64,000 nucleotides of DNA from Symsagittifera roscoffensis (lineage: Eukaryota; Xenacoelomorpha; Acoela; Convolutidae): assembly GCF_963678635.1 (NCBI RefSeq), contig NC_087064.1, positions 37,271,716 to 37,335,715 on the forward strand. The letters are read 5' to 3'. A model generated the notes under the pieces. It saw only the letters and a program-made list of their open reading frames with translations, did not search any database and had not been told where the DNA came from. This document shows, piece by piece, positions 55,446 through 64,000 of the stretch (within the stretch, counting starts at the first letter, position 1; the number at the start of each line of letters is the position of its first letter). The translations under genes and the position numbers were made by a program.

Positions 55446-56368
55446 CTAAGCCATTCGTCTGGGGATGGTATGCGCAACCTGTGAAGGTCTCATAAGCTCT
55501 TTCATGAGTTCTCCCACGAAAGCTGTTCCATTATCCGATTGAAAACTCATCGGACAACCATGTCTCGCTATCCACGTATTGATCAGGGGATCGCACGTCT
55601 CTTCTGCTGAGGCTGTTATGCAGGGCACGGCCTCTGCATACTTTGTGAAGTGATCTATCATGACCAAGACTTGATTATAACCACTGTATGTCATGCATAT
55701 CTTTTGGTGATCTATCTGCACCACTTTGAATTCAGACGACTCAATCGACTGCAAAGGAAATCGCAATTTCCTTGGATCCTTGACCTGTTGGCATGACAGA
55801 AATGCTGTTACCCACTTCTCGCATGCCTTTTTCATTCCAGGCCACTCAAAGTGCTTCAGGATCCTCTGATATACTTTGTCGATTCCCCGATGGCCCATCC
55901 GATCATGCGACCTGATTAAAAATTCTGTTTGATAGAGTTCCGGCAACAATATCGCATTGTATTTGATCAGGACCTTGTCCTCTTCTCTTCTCTTGCAAGC
56001 CACGATCCCGTCTTTGTTCTGATATAGCCTTCCCTCTTTCTGTATAAAGTACCGTCTGAGAATGCGATAACTGTCTTCATCCAGATCGCCTTGTCCGGAG
56101 CTCCATTTTCGATCCACCGTTTCAGATTGCTCGTCATCCGGTCATTTCTCTGTGCTCTTAGTAAGTCCGAGAGTCTGTATCTTGCCTTCAAAGACGTCTT
56201 CATGACCTTCATTTGACTATTCCGCTCATTGGGCTGATGCGTGTCTTTTTCCATCTTGACACACCAAATCTTCGCCAACGGCTGTGTTTCTTGTTCGAAC
56301 GGCTGAAGATCAGTCCTGACTACCTCTTTTTGCGGCAACAAGCTTATCGAACGTTTCGATACTGCCAT
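55446..56368 (-). pseudogene. Element 2 integrase, decayed
   Basis: 56368-55967 and 56117-55446 carry the HHCC zinc region (RSHDRMGHRGID, CEKWVTAFLSC) in one frame with the core, plus the first two catalytic Asp (VQIDHQK, FQSDNGTAF). The third catalytic residue lies past a frameshift near 55470. The Trp at the position of the TAG in element 1 is intact here (FEWPGMKKACE). Confidence 0.85.
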
Positions 56369-57215
56369 TTTTTGCAGACTATCTGCTGCGTTGTCAAAGA
56401 CTCTTTCACCTGTATGAGGTAGCGATCACTGTCAGGGTCTTGATATACCTCCCTATCTAGATCCCTTGCTCCAGTTTCTACTAACAGTGTGTGGATCGCT
56501 AGTTCTGACATGTCTGATCCTGAGCTCGAGTTCCTGTCTGAATAGGTGTCGATCCATGAATTCCGGGAATTGTCATCCATTGAAGAGTCCGCGACAGAGC
56601 ACGTTCCCTCCTCCGGATCAGTACTGTGCTTTCTTCGCATCCATCTGAACTCCCCGGACAAAATTTCATTCTCCAGGTCCTGTTTCCCATCAGAAACTTT
56701 TTCATCTACTTCAGACTCCCGCTCAAACTTTATTTGCCCGGGTGTTGATCCTGAACTCGCCGGCTCTTCTCACTGTTCGTCTCCCCGGACAAACAATCTT
56801 GCCCCAGATTTCGTTCATCCTTCTCACCTTCCTTATCCTGGTCCTCAAAGTTAACGGTTTTCTTTTGCGTATTGTTCCCCTGTTCTTTCCGTCTGTATGA
56901 AGTACTGGTTAAAAACTCGCGGGCTATTGAGGATACTAGTTGCTGAACTATTGTCCTACAATCCCTCTCGTTTTCTTTGTGTTGTCGTCTTGACGGCATG
57001 ATCTTCACCTTCTCACTGACTGTCAGTGAGGCCATAGCTGCTGCCCACTCGGGGTCATCCTCTCTGGTCACTTCTCTCTCTAACAATCCACTCAGCATCT
57101 GCATCACTTGCGGTGCGACTTGGATCGTTTTATCCAAAAATGAGAGGCTGTTAATGTTCATGCGAGAGAGATCCTGCTGGACCAGGTTCGAGCGCAGCAA
57201 CAGGTCCAAGGGCAC
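56344..57215 (-). pseudogene. Element 2 Pol linker between RNase H and integrase, decayed
   Basis: 57215-56730, 56705-56499 and 56661-56344 are overlapping fragments of the linker, charged and Ser-rich. Two copies of the polypurine-like motif lie in it (56650-56659 and 56781-56790), at the places equivalent to those in element 1. Sequence is poorly conserved apart from the LSGE residues that the motif encodes in this frame. Confidence 0.65.
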
Positions 57216-58580
57216 CGGGTCCTTCTTGGATAGAAATTTATCTCGGCTGCTTTCTCTACAGGTAACTCAGGTTGTCCTGGAATTGGATGTCCAGAATTAT
57301 CCAACCATCTCGTCAAGGGAAGCGCTTCATAAGTTTTTTTGTCATGAAATGTGAATCTTTCCTTGATTTCTACCTGATTGACTTGCTTCTGTTCCAATCT
57401 CTCATAGAACTCGGTTTTTCTTGCTGAGGCTGTCAGCATTCTGGTATTTGTCACGCATCCTGTGCTCGATTATCATATGGTAGCCATCTAATCTCACTAT
57501 CCATCTACCAATATAACTCTGATCCATCGAGTATGTCTTCAATCACGATAACGCTCTGTTGTCCACGCGTAACTTGAAGGGAGTGCTCCCCAAGTACGCG
57601 CGGTACCTTTCCAAAAATGAGACCACTGCAACCATTTCTGCCTTTGGAGCACCATATTTCATCTCAGTGTTTCTTATCACCTTACTGCCATATGCAATGG
57701 GGAGGAGAACTGTTCTTCCATTCCATTCCTGCTCCTGATGCAGTATTCCTGAGATGGCTATTACTGATGCGTCTGTGTCGAGAACATACATGACCTTTTT
57801 TGTAGGCATGCCTAGCACTGGCGCTTCGCACAGTTCCCGCTTTATGTTCTCGAAGGCAGTTTGTGCTTCCTTGTTCCATTCGAACTTCTTTCCTTTGTTG
57901 CGCATCAGTTTCTGCATGGGATACACCTTGTCTGCATACCCTTTTATGAACTCACGGTAATAATTGGTAAACCCTAGGAAGCTCATGAGTTGTGTGTCCG
58001 TTCTGGGAGCCTTCCATGTCAGCACAGCTTCTACTGCTTCTGGGTCCGGCATCTTATCACGCCTGTCCACCATTCTTCCTAGATACTTGATTGAATCCCT
58101 CGGGATCTCGCATTTCGATGGTTTGCATTTTAAGCCTGCTCTCTTCATGCAGTCAAACACCTCATCGAGCCTATCAATGTGGTCTTCTAGGGTGGGTGTT
58201 GCTATGACCACGTCATCCACGTAACACATCACAAGGTTCCCGTACTTCTTCGTCACTCTGGTCAAAGCCTGAGCCATCAGTCTTTGAAACGTGGCCGTTG
58301 CGTTGCACAAGCCGAAGGGCATCCTCTTCCACTGGTACAACCCCAATTCACATGCGAATCCTGTCTTTTCTCTGTCCTTCTTCCGCAGAGGGACCTGCCA
58401 GAAGGCAGAACCCAAGTCCAGTGCAGTGAAGAATTTGGCATCACCAAGTTTAGAGAGTCTCTCGTCTATTCGCGGTATCGGGTACGCATCTTTTATTGTC
58501 ACCGCGCTCAAGTAGCGAAAGTCGCAACAAAACCTAAGCTGCCCCCTTTCTTTTTCGCCATTACTACCCCAAAAGCCCAT
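57158..58580 (-). pseudogene. Element 2 reverse transcriptase and RNase H
   Basis: The best preserved part of element 2. 58580-57543 (345 codons) has RFCCDFRYLS, YPIPRID, LDLGSAFWQVPL, MPFGLCNATATFQRLM, the active site CYVDDVVIATP, and RNase H with VLDTDASVIAI and FKLRVDNRALS. It ends at a TGA in place of the Trp codon found in element 1. 57454-57158 continues RNase H after further breaks. Upstream sequence (58824-58564) carries the protease-RT linker in another frame. The RT region aligns with element 1 at most positions. Confidence 0.9.
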
Positions 58581-59927
58581 TGCAATTTAAGGATTCTGTC
58601 ATGTCGTACTCGAGCAACATTTTTATTTCCGCTCGGCACGCTTCCGATTTATGTGGCGTCATCCATCTTGCGCCTTCCCTGTTGGGAACGGCGCCTTCCT
58701 CAAGTTCGATTTCGTGTTCGACGAGGTTACAGCAACCGATATCCGCCTTATGTTTTGAAAATACATCAGCGTTCCGATTTAAAACCGCCCGCGATAATTC
58801 AAAATCTTCCTCACCTATTTTCACTTTTAAATGTTCTATTTCTGGTAAAACCCGTTTGTCAGATTCTAGTTAGTTCATATGACGAGGGGCGTTCCGGAAA
58901 ACTCGAGCAGCTCGACAAACCGTCGTCCGTTTCGGACTTCATTGAAAACAGGTTATGAATAGATTTTAATTCATTAATCCTTTTTAAAATTTCATCTTTA
59001 TTGGCATGATAAGGACAGTCTTTCGCACTATATCTCCTTTGTGTCTCTTCATAGTCGGTCCTCATCGGCAAAGCGTAACCAAGTTCCTTTCCACGCTGGA
59101 TTGAAACCGCAGTGTCCAGTGTGTTCAATAACATACTGACACACAGTCCGTTTCGAGTTACCGAGAAGCTCCGGCCTAAAATCACTGAACTTTGACTATT
59201 TGGATTCGGTACCAAAGAAACCTGTTTACTATGACTTAACGAAATTATATTTTTCATTCTAAAAATTGCTACTACCACTTGTCCCGGCTGTAGTTTTACC
59301 TTTTTGTCTGAAAAGATTGGTACTTGTTTTCATCTGTTATTATCCTATTAACTCGTTTCTTAACATACTTCCTGTCCGGGTTTCTAATCCTTATTAGGCC
59401 GTTGTTCAAGTCAATCATCACGTCGAAATTCCTGACAAAATCTCTGCCCAAGATGAACTGGTCGGCGTCGTCCAAATTCTCTACCACCAAAGAGCTCATC
59501 CAAAGATCCCGTCCTCCCATGTGGAGGACCGTTATTGGTGTTCTTCCGGCTACGTAAATCGCTCCTCTATTGGCCGCGGCCAGTCGGAGATTCGTCGGAA
59601 TTAGATCTTCCCTCGTGAAGCCCATTCTTTCCCAAGACAAGTTTTTATCGGCATCACGCTCCTTACCGCTCCTGTGTCCAGAAGCCCTGTGACTCCGACT
59701 TTCTTTCCGTTGGTGTGGAGCAGATGTGCAGTCACATCTGCTTCGTAACCATTGTGAACCGCGTCCTGCTCCATCATGGCGTCATGGCCTGTCCTACGGA
59801 CTTTAAGTTCTTCTTCACCCAAATAGATCTGCCCTATTTGGTCACTGTCTGTTGTCACATATGTCCTATTGTAGATACTGATTCCATCCACTTTCAGCAT
59901 CACTTGATACGGTCCATAGACTTCCAC
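58564..59927 (-). pseudogene. Element 2 aspartic protease and linker, decayed
   Basis: 59927-59601 contains VTGLLDTGAVRSVMPI (protease active site DTG). 59640-59296 continues with QFILGRDFVRNFDV, as in element 1. 59278-58859 and 58824-58564 hold the linker to RT (LVPNPNSQSSVILGRSFSVT; EHEIELEEGAVPNREGARWM). At least three shifts separate them. Confidence 0.83.
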
Positions 59928-60443
59928 CTAACGCCTGTGAAGTTCCTTTCTTCGAGGGCCACCGTTGTTAGTAGTGCTCGCACAGATCTTGACTCAGTGC
60001 GTGGCTCCACCTGCCTCAGATAATCTGCATGTGTCCAAATGCATCAAAGTGAAATCTGATGGTTCACTCAGGTTTCTGATTACCTAGTGTCCCGCTACCG
60101 AGATTATTGATTGTATTTTGCTTCCTTTTGGCACCCTACCGAACCTATGCCCGGAGATCACCTTTAGTTTCATGCTCAAACTGCTTGGTACTTTCGTTTC
60201 TTTGATCGCTGATGCCTCGAAGGCGTTCAGTTTTTCCTAAAATTTCTCATTTTCCAATTCGAGCTTCACCTTTTGTTCGATCTCCTTCGATACCGATTCC
60301 TGCTGGACTCTATTTAGATCATCCCTCGCGGCTGTCATATAATCAATCTTGAAGTCATCCGCCGCAGACACCGGTTCCGGTTCACATGTCTCTTCCGTTA
60401 CCGCCTGCATCCATTCCGTTGCCAGCTTTTGCGGTTTTTCTTT

Positions 60444-61814
60444 TCAGCGCGCCTCCGTTTCACTCAATAGGCGAGCCTGGCTGGCTTTCACACCCGATGA
60501 AGCTTCCTCATGCTTTGGATGCTTGATGTCTGCTACAGCATCCCAGAATTGCGGACAATCTGATTTAAAATGACCTTCCAAGTTACAAAAGAAGCACCTC
60601 TGGCCGAATTTTGCAATTACTCCTCTCATGAAATCCTCATGGTCGATCTCTGACGCATCTTGGTACTCGAGGCTGAAGCCTATTGCTATCATGCCCTGTT
60701 TATAAGTGGGGCATGCTGACACATGATGGTCCGTCGAACTACAATTTGCACAAGAGCGTCTCTGGTCCATATCGTCATTTGGTTTGCACCAGTTGTTTCC
60801 TTGGTTTGCTGGTCCGTTGTTAAAATTGCCATAACTTTTCTTGCAATATCCAGATCACGATGGAGGCTTCAGCAAAAGATATTCTTTTGACTTGAGTCTC
60901 AACTCCTCTGGTGTTGGCTCATTGGTTGAGAGTGGTGTATTATGTTTTGCTAACATTGTTCGAAGTTCATCATTCTTCGCACCATCGATGAATTTTGAGG
61001 CTACTGCCAGGTTCATCCTTCTGTTTGACTCATCTGGTTGGCTACGCCTTCTCAGCATCTCCAAATTGTCTAGAAACTTGTCTATCGTCTAATCTTCTCG
61101 TTGCCTCCGTTTCTCGAAGCGCATCATTGCTTGGAGTCCCTGCACCCCTGATCCAAAACGATATAACAAAATTTCAAATATTTTCTCAGCAGTGCCCCGC
61201 TGGTACTGCTTTTTCGCCATCACGCAGTTCAGGGCTGTCCCTTCCAAGTTACTGGTAAACGCACTGCATTCTTGCCTTTCTGGCAAGTCCTCTTCCTCGA
61301 AATGCAGTTTCATCACTTCTATCCAGGTATCAATACAGCCATCAGATTCGTCTTTGTAGCATCTTGGTTTCTTAAAAACCTTTCTGGACTTTTTGCTACG
61401 TTCATTGGTTCTAGATAACCTCGTAAGGAATTTCTCCAAAGACCTGTTCAGAGGTTCAAAGGCTGTGGCCATTGATGTAGCCTCTCTTGAATGCCCCGCT
61501 TGAGTATCATTGCCCCCTGATAAGGGTTCTGTACTTGGAACTTCCCTTCTGTCCGAATCGCTCGGATAATTTCTTCCTTGGCTCGCATGACTCATCCCTG
61601 GGCTCGCATGACTCCTGCTCCTGGAATCACCTCTCCCAGTCGCATGTGTGCCTTGCATCGGTCGTTCGTTTGAGGTCTGTCTGTTGCCAGTTGAAATTCC
61701 TCTGATGTTTGGGCCCCATGTTCTATTATCCCCTGTGGCATAGCCTGATGAACTGCCCCTACCTCTAGTGGATCCATATGTCCTTCTCCTATTCTGTTGG
61801 TCATTGAAGTTCAC
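60444..61814 (-). pseudogene. Element 2 Gag capsid and zinc knuckles, decayed
   Basis: 61814-61089 holds a Gly/Ser/Arg-rich stretch and then capsid (DGCIDTWIEVMKLHFEE, FEILLYRFGSGVQG, MMRFEKRRQRED). A TAG stop follows, then capsid continues at 61064-60855. 60770-60444 carries the two CCHC knuckles (CANCSSTDHHVSAC and CFFCNLEGHFKSDC), exactly as in element 1. The capsid junction that is frameshifted in element 1 is in one frame here. Confidence 0.87.
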
Positions 61815-62123
61815 CCTCGGCTCCCTGCTGGGTTCTCCCGAGTTCTATTCCCCATCTTTTGGCCAACTCTTGCTGCCTAGTAGCCCGTCCAACCTATCCA
61901 TGATATCCTGAGTTCGCATCTCCATCATCGCATCTATCTTTGTGTCAAGAGTCCCAAGAGTCTGCTATTGTTGAATTCTCAACTTCTCTATGTCGTCTCT
62001 TAACCGTAACTCTCTTTGTTCCGCTTCCATTGTCATTCGCGACAAGTTCTTTGCCAGGTGTTCATCCGTCCTTTTCTTCAAGCGTTTTTCGCTTCTACCA
62101 ACTTCTTGTCTATTGCGGTTTAT

Positions 62124-63161
62124 TTATTCCCGCAGACTTTCTCTCTCGACGTGGACTGCCCTTTCTAGTTCACTCAATCTTATGGACATCTGTTCATTCT
62201 GTTCTCCTATTCTGCCCACTATGTTGGTCAAGGCTTCTTCAATTAATACTCCGTTATCCACTAGTGGCGTCACAAGTGGCGGTGTCACCCTGTCGATCCC
62301 AGGTAGCTTGGTGCTGGTCGGGATTTGGGCTTTGATTCTCTGCCTCGACGTCTTTCCATTATCCTCCTCTGGATCCACCGGTGCGTTGCTCAGCCCTGTG
62401 TTTCTACTCTCCCCCGTTCGCGTTTCCGATTTTGTCATACTCACGAAGTCCCCTGACTGGCCTGATGTGTTTGTGGTTTTGCTTATTGTCCTCACTACAC
62501 CAAATTGGTCCATGATGCCACTACCTCTGTCGGTGTATGCTTCATTCTCCTGAGTCGAACTATTGAGGCTGACTCGAGATCCAAAGTCAACTTGCTCTTC
62601 ATCTTCCTCTTCTTCTTCCTGGGATTCTCCTTCATCGCCTGTACCCGCTCCCATGGTAAATGGAAAGATGTTTCCGAAAGTGTTCTTCACTCTTTCTGAA
62701 AATGATGAGGACGTTGCCTGTTTCTCTGTCACGCCTGCCATCATGGTGTTGTCTGTGGGAGATCTTCTAGTTGGCACAATTTCAGTAAAGATGTCGGACA
62801 GTTCCGACATCTCCTCTCGGTCCAGTGTCCCGGCGCAAGTGGCAAAAACTTGGCCTTATTCTACCGATGTAGATTCACTCGCGAGCCTTCTGTTTCCTCT
62901 CCCCTCCGGTTCATGTATTTACTGGTTCTCATCCATGGCCTGGTCCGGATGGACCTCCACTTCTAGCATTGCTTTTCGCTCTTCTGAGGACTTTTGACTC
63001 CTGGTCTCAACCGTTCTGCCTGAAACCGTCTCCCCTTTGTCGGTCCGGGTTCGTGTGATCCTTTCCACAAAAGGTTCGTTCATCGCTTTTCTCTGTTTCT
63101 CCGGTATAAATTTCCTTGATCTATCACTTAGTTTAGGTATCCTTGACTTGTCTAAACTCAT
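62124..63161 (-). pseudogene. Element 2 Gag N-terminal part, decayed
   Basis: 63161-62919 is a basic start (MSLDKSRIPKLSDRSRKFIP) and 62810-62124 an acidic region (EEEEEDEEQ) ending in a coiled coil (EEALTNIVGRIGEQNEQMSIR). Overall layout matches the element 1 Gag N-terminus (basic, acidic, coiled coil), but sequence similarity is low. Assignment is mainly by position upstream of the capsid. Confidence 0.6.
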
Positions 63162-63879
63162 TTTTGATTCATCACTTCTTACTGCCTATACCCTCAATTC
63201 GATTGCTAATGTCCTTTTAATCTGACTACTGATAATTATAACACAACTTGTATGTTATCACAGTACAGCGTGGATACAATTTATTCACAATAAACGATTA
63301 TTAGTTATAAAATGTGAAGCTATCACGGTATGATGATTTCAGTCTATTTAAAAGATAGTGTTGTCACTATCCAATCAAGCACAAATATTTTTGATTTGAA
63401 ACCAAAAATAACAAAATTAAGAATATTTTCTTTGAAAAACGTATGTGTTTTGTACTTTTACTCAGTCGCAAAACAATAGTTGAACTTGTTTCTAAAGAAA
63501 ACAATTTCCCTGCTGGGTGCTGCACCAATCAGACAACACTCTAAGGCAAAGGTTTCTCAAGTGGGCGTCTATTGCACCCACCGAGCCCTGTGTTACCTAT
63601 CTGCCTTCGGACTGCCCGAGCTAGACCTACTAAAATCCTCAGGGCAATCATTTTTCTCAAAAACGTTTTGAATTTCGATCCACACCAATGAGAGACATAC
63701 TCTTGTTCAATTTAGACTTAGTGTCGCGAATATCCGAGTTTAGACCTGTTTTGTTTTGGTTTGGTTTTTTATTAAAGGCAAGTTACCAGTACAGTCACTG
63801 GTTCCCAGCCTATCTCTTAATAACTTAATACCTTAAACTACTTTCTTTTCTTTTGTCATCTTAAGTCTTGACAATACAA
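63162..63879 (-). other. Element 2 5' leader, partial
   Basis: AT-rich sequence upstream of gag with no coding potential. By analogy with element 1 it is leader between gag and the 5' LTR, which would lie beyond the window. Confidence 0.5.
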
Positions 63880-64000
63880 TACCCCTCCGGATTGACAAAA
63901 AAAGGACCCCTCCGGATTGGCAAAAACAGGACCCCTCCGGATTGGTAAAAACAGGACCCCTCCGGATTGGCAAAATTAGGACCCCTCCGGATTGGCAAAA
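63880..64000. repeat. 25-bp tandem repeat, at least 4.8 copies, cut by window end
   Basis: Head-to-tail copies of ACCCCTCCGGATTGGCAAAAACAGG with few differences, running off the right edge. It sits in the element 2 leader at the position where element 1 has its 14-bp minisatellite, but the unit is unrelated. Confidence 0.93.

Larger units (their letters stand above)
24216..64000 (-). mobile_element. Element 2: decayed giant Ty3/gypsy LTR retrotransposon, split by element 1, 5' end beyond window
   Basis: The 3' LTR is in two pieces (24216-24584 and 47786-48321) separated by element 1. The body then runs from 48322 to the window edge, about 16.6 kb excluding element 1. Gene order on the minus strand is gag, zinc knuckles, protease, RT, RNase H, integrase, macro-like domain, then a second frame with an SGNH domain. 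All frames are broken by many stops and frameshifts, so this is an old copy. Proteins clearly align with those of element 1 but differ at many residues, so the two belong to related but distinct families. Its second frame is only about 4.2 kb against 9.1 kb in element 1. Confidence 0.88.

Noticed and set aside
63880-64000. CRISPR-like array from the 25-bp repeats
   Set aside because: Units are head-to-tail without unique spacers, in animal DNA inside a retroelement leader.

Overview
This is animal (metazoan) nuclear DNA. The one recognisable host gene is a casein kinase 1 delta/epsilon orthologue split by three GT-AG introns. The host DNA is AT-rich and full of long tandem satellites. The other coding sequence belongs to Ty3/gypsy-type LTR retrotransposons, visibly richer in G+C than the host DNA. 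I cannot name the species. Nothing bacterial or organellar is seen.

Layout. 1-3640: AT-rich DNA with a 1.2 kb palindromic (foldback) element at 889-2072 and a 284-bp tandem repeat at about 2600-3640. 3640-20176: a satellite domain of about 178-bp monomers in three arrays, alternating with three copies of a 2.6-3.2 kb non-coding spacer. 20973-23631 (minus strand): the CK1 gene in four exons, giving a 420-residue kinase. 24216-64000: two nested giant retrotransposons, both on the minus strand.

Element 1 (24585-47785) is complete and 23.2 kb long. It has two LTRs of about 904 bp that are roughly 98-99% identical by eye. From its 5' end (high coordinates) it carries a 2.6 kb leader full of minisatellites; a Gag-Pol reading frame (capsid, two zinc knuckles, aspartic protease, reverse transcriptase, RNase H, integrase) that ends in a macro-like domain; a 0.5 kb gap; and a second very long frame (about 3,000 codons) in the position where retroviruses carry env. 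That second frame encodes a coiled coil, an SGNH/GDSL hydrolase domain with its catalytic motifs, a second SGNH-like region, and a conserved C-terminal region with a Cys/His motif. The coding frames have several stops and frameshifts, so this copy is probably dead unless recoding occurs.

Element 2 is an older, decayed relative. Its 3' LTR (24216-24584 plus 47786-48321, together about 905 bp) was split by insertion of element 1. Its body runs from 48322 past the right end of the window, so its 5' LTR is not seen. It has the same gene order, including the macro-like and SGNH domains, but lacks about 1,500 codons in the middle of the second frame.

Most notable: the macro-like domain fused behind integrase, the SGNH hydrolase in the env position, and a 10-base purine-rich motif identical to the polypurine tract beside the 3' LTR that recurs in the middle of pol in both elements. 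Two of these internal copies lie at matching places between RNase H and integrase, like the central polypurine tracts of lentiviruses and Ty1.
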